A stretch of 34,323 bases of DNA from an uncultured Candidatus Saccharibacteria bacterium (GTDB lineage: Bacteria > Patescibacteriota > Saccharimonadia > Saccharimonadales > Saccharimonadaceae), in contig CAMUPZ010000004.1 of the NCBI GenBank assembly GCA_947095985.1, positions 1 through 34,323 of the forward strand, given 5' to 3'. The notes below the pieces were generated by a model that saw nothing but the letters and a program-made list of their open reading frames with translations, was not told the origin of the DNA and ran no database searches. The number at the start of each line of letters is the position of its first letter. Position 1 is the stretch's first letter. This document shows, piece by piece, positions 1 to 7,470 of the stretch. The position numbers and the translations under genes are program-made.

Positions 1-505
1 TACCGCCTTTTCCTCTAGAGACTATAAGAGACCTTTTGTATAAATCATCCTCCTTTAGACTTAATACTTCAGAAGCCCGCAATCCACTACTTAATATAGT
101 CATAATCAAGGCTCTATCTCTTAGGTTTTTAGCGGATTCCACTAAATCAATCTGCTCTTCTTCACTTAAAAAGTTAGCCTCTACTTCGGTTGTTTTTGGT
201 ATTTCAATTGCTTCGGGTCTGATGTCTATAAGGTTTTTAGCATACAAAAATTTGATAAAACTTCTAATGACAACTACCTTATTTTTAATAGTTTTCGGCT
301 TATAGTTTTTCAAAGATAAAGAGTCAATAAAGTTATCAATCATCAAAATATCTAAGTTGCTAACCGTATCGGCTTTTATTGATTTGATAAAGTCTTCAAG
401 AATACAAATGTAAGTTGCCTTTGTCGTATTGGTAGCTTTACCGTGTGCTTCTTTGTGCTTTACAAAGTAAAATAACGCACGCTCCAGCGTAGTTTTCTTA
501 TCCAT
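1..505 (-). CDS. int: Tyrosine recombinase (phage integrase), 3' end cut by window
   Basis: Site-specific integrase that would insert and excise the prophage. I translated it by hand: it starts at the ATG at 503-505 after a GGGAG ribosome site and stays open to the window edge (168 codons). The N-terminal part (about residues 1-100) looks like a helical SAM-like core-binding domain. The start of the catalytic domain shows SSGLRASEVLSLKEDDL, whose arginine fits the first catalytic Arg of the family (GLRxSEL). The remaining catalytic residues (HxxR, H/W, Tyr) must lie left of base 1. It is the last gene of the leftward operon, about 165 bp after the 83-aa gene. Integrase genes usually sit beside the attachment site, so the left prophage end is probably just outside the window. 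Confidence 0.9.
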   Translation of the reverse strand, partial: MDKKTTLERALFYFVKHKEAHGKATNTTKATYICILEDFIKSIKADTVSNLDILMIDNFIDSLSLKNYKPKTIKNKVVVIRSFIKFLYAKNLIDIRPEAIEIPKTTEVEANFLSEEEQIDLVESAKNLRDRALIMTILSSGLRASEVLSLKEDDLYKRSLIVSRGKGG

Positions 506-669
506 AATTCTCCCACAATTTAAGTTAAGTGTAGGATTTTGGATTGCCCAACTAGTGTTGCTTTCAGACCACCCACACGGTCATCAACTCGGCAGTAGAT
601 ATGGCTAATTATTCTTATTTAATTTTGCCACGTCTTGACGTGTCTGCATAGTGTAAAATTCACAAAGTC

Positions 670-921
670 CTACTTTATTGAATACCTTACAGCCCGCATT
701 TTTTCTAACTTTTCAGCCTGATATTTATTTGCTAATTGATGCCCTACAGGTATTTCTCCACCAAAGTGCATGTAAGCAACAACGTAATAATTCTTACTTG
801 TCTCTGGAGTTGAGATGATGTAATAACCAATACCAGCGTTTGCATGTGCTATTGATTTTTTATCTTTTTCCACTTTTGGATTAAGCGTGCGAATCACCCA
901 ATTATACCGAACCAAACTCAT
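670..921 (-). CDS. Hypothetical 83-aa protein
   Basis: Small protein of unknown function. Its ATG overlaps the stop of the replication gene (ATGA overlap), so it is translationally coupled to it. It has a positively charged C-terminus, several aromatics (YYVVAYMHFGG) and no clear membrane segment or signal peptide. It lies between the replication gene and the integrase and could be a small DNA-binding or directionality protein. That idea rests on position only; I do not recognise the family. Confidence 0.6.
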   Translation of the reverse strand: MSLVRYNWVIRTLNPKVEKDKKSIAHANAGIGYYIISTPETSKNYYVVAYMHFGGEIPVGHQLANKYQAEKLEKMRAVRYSIK

Positions 922-1601
922 AGCTTTATCTCCACTTTCGACAGATCGGGTGTTTCATCTTCCGATGTGGTGTTGGACCACTTTTCGGCTCGCTCATAGT
1001 TTGCAACAAGCCAGTATGGGTCAGTGTCGATTTTCCAACCACGGTCATTATTGCCTCTGTGAAACTCGCTTTTCGAGATTGCAGTAAACGCTGTTTTCAA
1101 ACGCTCTTCTCCCAGTTCTTTTAATCGAAGCCTAAGTTTTTCTCGACGTTGCTTGCTGAGCTTGAAGCGTACAGGGTCTTTTTCGAATAACTCACAAACC
1201 CACACATGGAAGCGGTCGAATTGGTTACAATTTGACGTATTTATTATTTCTTTTTCTTTTTCTTTTTCTTGTTTAGTGGCTAAACGTTGGCGTTGGTGGT
1301 GCGTTTTGTTTGCGTCGATGGATTGAAATTTTTGCCAATTACAGATAGAAAAAGTGGTCATTTTGTTTGTGCTGGACCATGCTATCATGTTGCGTTGGTG
1401 AAGTCGGTCTAACGCACCTCTGAGCGTCCCCTGTTTCAGGTTCAGTTCAGTTGCCAATTTTTTACGCCCAGTTTTGTATGTCCCCGTGTTTTTATCGACC
1501 TTCATAAGCAATCGAAAAAATACCACGAAAGCCGTATTATCGTTCGACAATAATTCGTGTTGGTCAGCATTTCGCCACAATTTAATCCAACCGTTGTCCA
1601 T
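918..1601 (-). CDS. Phage replication initiation / replisome-organiser-like protein
   Basis: Probable replication protein of 227 aa. The start is the ATG at 1599-1601, preceded by a GAGGG ribosome site; a longer TTG-started frame (to 1685) has no good site and begins unnaturally. The first 95 residues look like a winged-helix domain (DNGWIKLWRNADQHELL, then TGRKKLATELNLKQGTLRGAL). The middle is Lys/Glu/Gln rich. The C-terminus has the SEFHRGNNDRGWKIDTDPYW pattern seen in DnaD-type and phage replication initiators (FLxGxNxxGWxxxFDWL). It is first in the leftward operon and sits behind the operator-bearing promoter at 1814-1842. Its separation from the recombination genes at the far right end is unusual for a lambda-like layout. 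Confidence 0.7.
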   Translation of the reverse strand: MDNGWIKLWRNADQHELLSNDNTAFVVFFRLLMKVDKNTGTYKTGRKKLATELNLKQGTLRGALDRLHQRNMIAWSSTNKMTTFSICNWQKFQSIDANKTHHQRQRLATKQEKEKEKEIINTSNCNQFDRFHVWVCELFEKDPVRFKLSKQRREKLRLRLKELGEERLKTAFTAISKSEFHRGNNDRGWKIDTDPYWLVANYERAEKWSNTTSEDETPDLSKVEIKL

Positions 1602-1750
1602 CTTTACCCTCTCTTTTTTAGACCAAAGGAAATTAGCACCATCACTTCCTACGGTGTTTTTATTAATGTTGCAAAAAAGACGCAAGAATTTGGTGCAAAA
1701 TCCTTGACAGCTTTTTCACGATTTATCGATTTTGAGAAAGAGGTTATTTT

Positions 1751-1787
1751 TAGACAAAGAAAACCCCAGTCAAAAACGACCGAGGTT
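1751..1787 (-). terminator. Hairpin with U-rich tail, terminator or attenuator
   Basis: In the minus-strand RNA, AACCUCGGUC pairs with GACUGGGGUU (10 bp including two GU pairs, GUUUUU loop) and is followed by UUCUUUGUCU. It lies only about 20-50 nt after the expected start of the leftward promoter and ahead of the replication gene. It can therefore end read-through from the late operon and could also attenuate the leftward transcript. Confidence 0.55.
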
Positions 1788-1806
1788 ATCAAATGCGTAT
1801 CTGATA
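1781..1806. promoter_or_regulatory. 26-bp dyad repeat, left copy (candidate operator)
   Basis: A 26-bp sequence identical, in inverted orientation, to 32214-32239. Its core is an imperfect dyad (TATCAGAT-ACGC-ATTTGATA, 7 of 8 positions symmetric). Here it lies just downstream of the -10 box of the leftward promoter, where a repressor would block initiation. The repeat is certain; its role as an operator is inferred. Confidence 0.6.
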
Positions 1807-1813
1807 TGTTCTT

Positions 1814-1842
1814 ATATTAGTAAACTCTAGCGTAAAAGTCAA
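1814..1842 (-). promoter_or_regulatory. Sigma70-type leftward promoter
   Basis: TTGACT (1837-1842) and TAATAT (1814-1819) are separated by exactly 17 bp on the minus strand. It would transcribe the replication gene, the 83-aa gene and possibly the integrase. The start point falls at or next to the 26-bp dyad. Confidence 0.65.
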
Positions 1843-1993
1843 TACTTGCAAGATTGATTCTACGACCATATTGTCTTATAAAAATAACGATTCGAACAAA
1901 ACGGTAACAGGCAGGCACAACTATCACTGCCTCAACATCAGGTATTTTTGGTAATGCTAACCACGGAATAAGCTGGATCGCAGTAGGTACTGT
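1817..1993 (-). pseudogene. Start-less 58-codon open frame after the tail gene
   Basis: Directly after the tail-protein stop an open frame runs for 58 codons without ATG and ends in SIDFYARVY then stop. Its composition is protein-like, with beta-strand-like hydrophobic runs (VEAVIVVP, FVRIVIFIRQYGRR). It could be the leftover C-terminal end of a replaced tail or fibre gene. Its end overlaps the leftward promoter, so chance coding is possible. The stretch 1850-1993 holds nothing else I can recognise. Confidence 0.3.
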
Positions 1994-1997
1994 TTAG

Positions 1998-2759
1998 TTA
2001 CTTCTTTATATACCATATAGTCACATAAGATTGAGTGTAGCCGCGCTGATCAGCATATGTTTGGATGTTTACGTTCGTGTTATCAGCGTATACAGTAACC
2101 ATATAGGGCTGCTGGTCGGCAACGTGCGGTAAATTGATTGTTGCACCAATTGAGTCCTCTCTAGCAATACCTCGAATTCTAATCACTAAATCTAAGTTAG
2201 AGATGTTGTGCGGCTTTTTAATTGTAGTAGCTAAACCAAGTCCACCCATTACGAAAGTCTTTTGATAAATAGTCTTGCCATTTATCCATTTTTGACCAGT
2301 ATCCTGCTCTTCAGTAGAATATTTATTTGCTGGCATAGTCGTAAAGTCAATCTTGTCGGCTGTAATAGACTTATCTTGTATTTCTTGCTTAGGAATAGCC
2401 TCACTTTTAAGCGACCCGTCTGGGCTATGTGCAACGAGTAGCGCACTGATTAATTCATTCGCCCACGAAGACGTAGCTGTTGGCATAACGACGGCCCCTA
2501 TAGGGTATAGAATGTCCATTCCACCTGTCAGGGTGAGTTCGGCGATGTCGCCATTCGCCGCAGGAACACCTGTCCAAGAGCTTACAGAACCAGCCACTAC
2601 GTCCTCACCGTCTGTTGTGAATATAATAAAGTCTTGAACTTCTCCAACTCTCCAACCTTCAACCGTGCTAACAGATATACTTTGAGCGCCTTTCTCTTTC
2701 TGCGCTGTTAAAATAGCTTTCGCTGGCATCTTGCCGTCTGCTGATACTTTTCGTAACAT
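1998..2759 (-). CDS. Tail fibre / receptor-binding-like protein, 253 aa
   Basis: Probable distal tail protein. It is the last gene of the late operon, directly after the holin (start overlaps the holin stop). The N-terminal half has a hydrophobic, Gly/Ala-rich repeat style typical of virion appendages. A short linker (IPKQEIQDKSITADKIDFTTM) resembles the 'I.DgsITtaKI' neck motif common in phage tail fibres. The C-terminal 90 residues are beta-rich and aromatic, as in receptor-binding tips. No enzyme motif is visible. Position beside the lysis genes and the neck motif support the call; the receptor is unknown. Confidence 0.6.
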   Translation of the reverse strand: MLRKVSADGKMPAKAILTAQKEKGAQSISVSTVEGWRVGEVQDFIIFTTDGEDVVAGSVSSWTGVPAANGDIAELTLTGGMDILYPIGAVVMPTATSSWANELISALLVAHSPDGSLKSEAIPKQEIQDKSITADKIDFTTMPANKYSTEEQDTGQKWINGKTIYQKTFVMGGLGLATTIKKPHNISNLDLVIRIRGIAREDSIGATINLPHVADQQPYMVTVYADNTNVNIQTYADQRGYTQSYVTIWYIKK

Positions 2760-3019
2760 TATTTTTTCTCCTTGCTAAGCTCTATAATCACGCTAATCAC
2801 AGGCATTAAACGGCTAATCCCCGCAGCTATTGTTGCCAAGCTAGTAGAGAATATAAGTGAGCCTGTTAATGTATCTAAGCTCCTCATAAACTCCATAAAC
2901 TGAGGTGTGCTATACATAGCCGTAAATGTTATCATAGCTCCTAAAAACCCTTGTAAAAGCGTCCTCATAGCTCGTCCGTTTTTAGTTTCTGAGCTGAATA
3001 ATGATTTAATCTTTTCCAT
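2759..3019 (-). CDS. Holin-like membrane protein
   Basis: 86 aa with two predicted membrane segments, LLQGFLGAMITFTAMYS (about residues 22-38) and SLIFSTSLATIAAGISRLMP (about 54-73), and a charged C-terminus (ELSKEKK). Size, topology and position next to the amidase fit a holin that makes the membrane hole for endolysin release. The start follows a GGAGG site. The family is not recognised by name. Confidence 0.65.
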   Translation of the reverse strand: MEKIKSLFSSETKNGRAMRTLLQGFLGAMITFTAMYSTPQFMEFMRSLDTLTGSLIFSTSLATIAAGISRLMPVISVIIELSKEKK

Positions 3020-3030
3020 ATTTCCTCCTA

Positions 3031-4281
3031 TTATTTATTAAAATTTTTGAACAAATTGGTTAAAAATTCGATGATTTTGTTGACGATTGCCTCCAGTGCC
3101 GACACTCGCTTTTCTAGTCCATCGATTGGCTTATCGCTCAGGTACAGCTTATCGATTGCTAGTGTACCGCCATCCAGCACCATCAAGTCATCATCAACCA
3201 ATTTCGTAACGTGAGTAACGCGAACCTTTGTTCCCATTGGCAATTTCTTTGCCAATCTACCAGTAGTTAGGTCAGTAACTTCGCACTCTGAACGCGTCCA
3301 GAAGTCTTGGTCGGCAATATCCTTGAGATTCTTTTGCCATGCCGGCTTATCTTTATTCGGATCAGCTGGCGCAACTAGCTCTGTCGCTGCAATGCCGAAC
3401 GGTTTATTGTTCTTAACGGCGTACTGCGATAGGTAGTATTTCTTACCCTGCACCACTGTCTCCTTGGCAATATCGATAACCGTCCCTTTAGGAATCACGT
3501 TACCAAACGCTTCCATAGTTACCATATTGACGACACGCAGTCCTGCGACTGGTGCGACGACCAGTTTTATATCTTCAATATCATTCAGGTTACGCACCCA
3601 CTCGCTTCGTTTCAACTCTTCCGCTTGGCGAGCCAGCTCTGCACGGCGTTGGTGCGCCTCCTGAGAATTATTTACATCAGCACGAATTTGGTCGATTGAC
3701 CATCCTTTGGCGGCTTGCGCCAAATAGTGTCGTAAGCCCTCTGGGTCAACTTCACGCCCCAAAATCGAGCGGAACACTTCGCGGATCTGCGTCTCGTTGA
3801 CTGTCGGACGCGAACCACCGCCAGCATGATAGCGGTCAGCGATTGCACGGATACGGTTCTTGTCGATTGGTGAGCAACTAGTGTTGAACCATTCTTTATG
3901 CACGTAAATATTTAGGCGGCGGCCGTAGGCTTTCTCCATATCGTAATGGAATTCACCCATCGTCTCATAATCACCGTCGCTAAGGCGTGTATTACATTCA
4001 TAACCTACTGTCGTAGCGTTACCTCTAGCATTACCAGCGTGCCAAGCGGCGTTTACAGCATCTACAATCCACGCCACCCTGCCCGCCTCACCGACAGTAT
4101 GTGCTGAGGTGTTGCCATTAGCGCGGCACAGATAATTCACTATCGACATAAAGTCTGAATTACTACCCCACCAATGGTATGTGACGCCCTCTACAGATCG
4201 TGCCATGCCATACACTGCCGGCACTTGGCTTCCAGGTGTATAGTTCGGCGAGTTAAATTGTGTTAATTCTTGATATGCCAT
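3031..4281 (-). CDS. Endolysin: N-acetylmuramoyl-L-alanine amidase, multi-domain
   Basis: 416-aa cell-wall hydrolase. Residues about 1-155 form an Amidase_2/PGRP-type domain, with candidate zinc ligands in TYHWWGS, in NAAWHAGNARGN and in NTSCSPIDK. Residues about 160-215 resemble a DUF4214-like module (IREVFRSILGREVDPEGLRHYL). Two similar beta-rich units follow (starting WVRNLNDIEDI and WQKNLKDIADQ), probably SH3-like wall-binding repeats. The C-terminus (LEKRVSALEAIVNKIIEFL) is a short coiled coil ending in an amphipathic, Lys-rich tail. There is no signal peptide, so export would depend on the adjacent holin. It is translationally coupled to the XhlA-like gene upstream. The bond cleaved is inferred from the family. 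Confidence 0.85.
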   Translation of the reverse strand: MAYQELTQFNSPNYTPGSQVPAVYGMARSVEGVTYHWWGSNSDFMSIVNYLCRANGNTSAHTVGEAGRVAWIVDAVNAAWHAGNARGNATTVGYECNTRLSDGDYETMGEFHYDMEKAYGRRLNIYVHKEWFNTSCSPIDKNRIRAIADRYHAGGGSRPTVNETQIREVFRSILGREVDPEGLRHYLAQAAKGWSIDQIRADVNNSQEAHQRRAELARQAEELKRSEWVRNLNDIEDIKLVVAPVAGLRVVNMVTMEAFGNVIPKGTVIDIAKETVVQGKKYYLSQYAVKNNKPFGIAATELVAPADPNKDKPAWQKNLKDIADQDFWTRSECEVTDLTTGRLAKKLPMGTKVRVTHVTKLVDDDLMVLDGGTLAIDKLYLSDKPIDGLEKRVSALEAIVNKIIEFLTNLFKNFNK

Positions 4282-4652
4282 TATTTCCTCCTCACTTGAG
4301 TTTGTTGAACTTCTTCTTGTAATTCTGTAACCGTTTTATTTTGCTGAATTAAGTTGTTAGTTGCGTAAATAGCCAAGCCAACAAGAGCTATAGCGAATAA
4401 TTTCGCTAGGTTACTTGTTACAAGGCTCCAAAAGTTCATCACGCCTTCAATTTCAGTACGTTTGACGTATTTTTCTTCTGACTCTTTTTCGTGTTCGGCG
4501 ATGTATGTTTTAAGTTGCACTTGAGTAACGTTTGCTCGTGCGATATTTTCAATTCGTTCTAGTGCACCTGTGTGTTTGTCTACACTGTCTTTAATATGTT
4601 CAACATTCGCCTCTAACGCCCCAAACTCTTTTGCTGATACTTCTGGTTCCAT
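4281..4652 (-). CDS. XhlA-like membrane protein of the lysis cassette
   Basis: 123 aa from the ATG at 4650-4652, which has a strong AAGGAGG site; a longer 137-aa frame begins inside the end of the tail-tube gene and is less likely. Residues 1-70 form a charged coiled coil (EFGALEANVEHIKDSVDKHTGALERIE). One membrane helix follows (about 81-100, FAIALVGLAIYATNNLI), then a short Gln-rich tail. This layout matches the haemolysin XhlA type, which helps holins. Gene order XhlA-like, amidase, holin supports a role in lysis. Confidence 0.6.
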   Translation of the reverse strand: MEPEVSAKEFGALEANVEHIKDSVDKHTGALERIENIARANVTQVQLKTYIAEHEKESEEKYVKRTEIEGVMNFWSLVTSNLAKLFAIALVGLAIYATNNLIQQNKTVTELQEEVQQTQVRRK

Positions 4653-4671
4653 AACACCTCCTTTTTTGTTT

Positions 4672-6720
4672 TTATTCATCTTCATCCTCCTCAAAAATCA
4701 CCCCAATTGGTATGTGCTGGATGATTACGTCAGATAATTCAAAATCAGCTCCTGGCTCATTAGTAGTAACCGAATATTGAATCCAGTTCACGTCTTCATC
4801 AATATCTTTCGTGATTGGTATACGAACCTCTCCGCTGGATTTTTTGTATTTTTTGGGTACAAATCCCCATCCTAGTGGACTATTCCATCCTGTTGGATCA
4901 TTCCAACCACCAGGAATGGTTTTTGGTGTAAAGTTTTTGCTAAAATTAACGAACGGCTGAAGTGGCTCATCTTCGGTTTTTCCTGATACAGAAAACTTTA
5001 TAGTTCCTGTTGGCTTTAATAGAATAAACGTAATATCTACTATGCTTGTCCACATTGCACCGTCTTCAGAAAACTTCACTACCCCTGAGCCTATATCAGT
5101 GATAAACGGTTTCCCGCTGTCGGTCATTTTTACTTCATCAGTTAGCTCTATAAGTTTGTTCCCAATAGCCAAAAGTACTCTAGTCTTTCCGTCGCTACTT
5201 CCGTAAACTTTTAAGTCGTTAATGTCGCCTATCACCCAAGGCATACACCAAACACCGCCACGCTTCATATCAAGCACCCATAGTTGATTCAATTTTTCGC
5301 TACCAACTGGCACTGCGAAATAAATCATACCGTTAACTTCTAGTCCGATTGATTTATGAATAAAATTACTGTTTAAGCGTTCGACATCTGGCTGTATATT
5401 GTCTGTCAAATTATCTGTAGATAGGACGTTCTGCATTTGAGGCTTTGTCAATGTAGTCTTAAATCCAGTCTTAGAGATATAAATAAGGGCGTTATTATAA
5501 ACGACAACTGAATCTGGTGCATCTGTTCCGTCTCGTCCATTATCGTCAATCACGCTAATCCACTGAATATTCGTAGAGTCTAATTGCATACTTGATGACT
5601 GTAGATATTTCAGACTTCCGTTACCGTTAGTCTCTGAGCATAGAATCATCGGCACAGCATCGCCCTTACCGTTTCTGAATGGACGCATAGCAACAGGTAT
5701 TTCCTTTGACCCTGCATTTATTCTTATGTAGCCACCGGCAAATGCTGAAAAATCCAACATCGTGTCAGGGTCGGCGCCACCAAAGGTAATCTTCCAAGGG
5801 TCGTCCTCGTCGCCCAAAAGATATAGACGGCTAGCTACAAGTACCGATCGTGCAGCCTTAACTCCTGCCGTGCTGTTTGAATTAGGGGGTATAACGTTAG
5901 GGTTTAAGACTTTTTGTCCGATGTCTTCATAGGATTGTGTTAGAGTATTGTCTTTTATATGTCCGACGATATCCATCATTCGTAAGCTCGTCGGGGAAAT
6001 ACCACAGTATAAAATATAATATTCAGCGTCCTTGATTTTGTTCCAAGTGATCTTTACATATTCTTCAGTCTGACCTTTTGTTTTGTCTACGTTTTTTCCA
6101 CGCCATTCAGTTCGACTTTTATTTACTCGTACGCTTGCGGCATCACTTCTTGCTGTTTCTCCATTTTTAACAGCCGTTACACAGTAGTACAGAGTTTCAT
6201 TTGTCCCCGCTATACCTACTGCTTCAGCTTTTACCTCTGTAACTGTAGGCAGTGCTTCTGGGCGTACATTCTTCTTTTTTTGAATATCATAGTAAGATAA
6301 ATAATCTTTACTATTTGTAATCACTACCCTATCGCGGACTTGAGTAAATGTCGGGTACGATTCGTTGTTGTAGTCTGCTCCTTCAACCTTTATCCAGCCC
6401 TTGCCGTCTAGTGCTGTATACGCATGAGCCCTTTCTCCGTCTTTTACGATAGCTATAAGTTTGTTTGTTCGCTTGTTGCCAACGACTTCAACATACTCAT
6501 CAAAACCTAAGATCTCACCCGGTAAATCCTCTCCATATTGTCTAGTGCCTGGTCGTGGAGCAACAGTTCCGTTTTGTTTGAGCATAGCGTTAGTCATTTT
6601 TAACAGACCACTATTAGGCATACGCCCTGCGTCCATAGCAGAGATATAGCCCTTGTTCCAAGACTTAACACTCAACCTATCAATATTTGGCTGAGGGGCG
6701 CTCTTAGGAGGCTTTATCAT
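4672..6720 (-). CDS. Tail tubular protein B-like / tail stabilisation protein, 682 aa
   Basis: Large virion protein. The N-terminus (NIDRLSVKSWNKGYISAMDAGRMPNSGLLKM, then RPGTRQYGE) has the pattern seen at the start of podoviral nozzle or tail-tubular proteins. The body is beta-rich with a fibronectin-like stretch (YYCVTAVKNGETARSDAASV, about residues 175-260) and a propeller-like middle. The C-terminus is acidic (EEDEDE). Its ATG overlaps the stop of the 207-aa adaptor gene, giving the tail-tube A/B order of short-tailed phages. No catalytic motif is seen. Family call from order, length and style. Confidence 0.6.
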   Translation of the reverse strand: MIKPPKSAPQPNIDRLSVKSWNKGYISAMDAGRMPNSGLLKMTNAMLKQNGTVAPRPGTRQYGEDLPGEILGFDEYVEVVGNKRTNKLIAIVKDGERAHAYTALDGKGWIKVEGADYNNESYPTFTQVRDRVVITNSKDYLSYYDIQKKKNVRPEALPTVTEVKAEAVGIAGTNETLYYCVTAVKNGETARSDAASVRVNKSRTEWRGKNVDKTKGQTEEYVKITWNKIKDAEYYILYCGISPTSLRMMDIVGHIKDNTLTQSYEDIGQKVLNPNVIPPNSNSTAGVKAARSVLVASRLYLLGDEDDPWKITFGGADPDTMLDFSAFAGGYIRINAGSKEIPVAMRPFRNGKGDAVPMILCSETNGNGSLKYLQSSSMQLDSTNIQWISVIDDNGRDGTDAPDSVVVYNNALIYISKTGFKTTLTKPQMQNVLSTDNLTDNIQPDVERLNSNFIHKSIGLEVNGMIYFAVPVGSEKLNQLWVLDMKRGGVWCMPWVIGDINDLKVYGSSDGKTRVLLAIGNKLIELTDEVKMTDSGKPFITDIGSGVVKFSEDGAMWTSIVDITFILLKPTGTIKFSVSGKTEDEPLQPFVNFSKNFTPKTIPGGWNDPTGWNSPLGWGFVPKKYKKSSGEVRIPITKDIDEDVNWIQYSVTTNEPGADFELSDVIIQHIPIGVIFEEDEDE

Positions 6721-7340
6721 AGCCAGATATCCTCTCTAATTACTTCATCGAATTTGTAACCATTGCGGTTCTTCATTCCTTCCATAGAAGATTGAGCAAG
6801 GGTAACCAAATTACCATATTGATTGGATTTTGTGCGACTATTTCGAACAAATTCAGCGGCTATCATATAGACCAACCAGTACGGATCATCAATCTCTACC
6901 TTGTCTTCTGGCTCTATCAATTTTTTGGTACGACGAATAACTGGCGCAATGATTTTCGCGCCCTTCATTTCTTCAGTTAGTCCATTAAAATCTAACTTCC
7001 AACCTAGCTGTAAAACTCCATAGCAACCGCCCTTAAATAGTTGTGGGGATATAAAAGGCACCGTCCAATTATTGGATTCTTTAGTCAGTGTTATAAACTT
7101 ACGGAAATCTACTGTTCTAACGTCTTCTGGGAGTTTGTATGACGTGCTATCATCAATTACACCTATTTCCCTATCTTCACACAATGAGCCCCATATAACG
7201 TCTGGTTCGCTTTCCCATTGCATATTTGCCATATTGGCAATATTGAGCATACGCTCATATTTTGAGTTACCAGGACTGAGTGTTTTTGTCTTTCCCGTCG
7301 CCGTTTGATAGGCAAGGTTTATTAACTCTTCTACTTTCAT
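6717..7340 (-). CDS. Tail tubular protein A-like head-tail adaptor, 207 aa
   Basis: Probable adaptor between portal and nozzle. Length (about 200 aa), the N-terminal helical segment (VEELINLAYQTATG, then MLNIANMANMQWESEPD), the middle DSTSYKLPEDVRTV and the late segment DPYWLVYMIAAEFVRNS match the gp11-like / tail tubular protein A layout. It starts at an ATG behind a GAAGG site, after the long hairpin at 7369-7436. It is directly upstream of the tail-tube-B-like gene and overlaps it. Confidence 0.6.
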   Translation of the reverse strand: MKVEELINLAYQTATGKTKTLSPGNSKYERMLNIANMANMQWESEPDVIWGSLCEDREIGVIDDSTSYKLPEDVRTVDFRKFITLTKESNNWTVPFISPQLFKGGCYGVLQLGWKLDFNGLTEEMKGAKIIAPVIRRTKKLIEPEDKVEIDDPYWLVYMIAAEFVRNSRTKSNQYGNLVTLAQSSMEGMKNRNGYKFDEVIREDIWL

Positions 7341-7368
7341 GAAACCACCTTCCGCGGTGATTCATGAA

Positions 7369-7436
7369 AAAGTGCTTGGCAACGAATACACAAATAACCG
7401 CAAGTTATTTTTATGTATCCAATCGCCAAGCACTTT
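7369..7436 (-). terminator. Long nested stem-loop between virion genes
   Basis: A perfect 12-bp outer stem (AAAGTGCTTGGC with GCCAAGCACTTT) encloses an AT-rich inner stem capped by the loop TTGCG. On the minus strand it is followed by TTTTT. It lies in the gap between the 1902-aa gene and the adaptor gene and could be a partial terminator or an mRNA-processing or stabilising hairpin. Confidence 0.5.
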
Positions 7437-7470
7437 GGTGGATTAGAATTATCCTTATTTTACCACAAAA

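Noticed and set aside
918..1685. 255-aa version of the replication protein from TTG
   Set aside because: The added 28 residues lie in the leader, with no ribosome site. The ATG at 1601 has one and starts a typical N-terminus.
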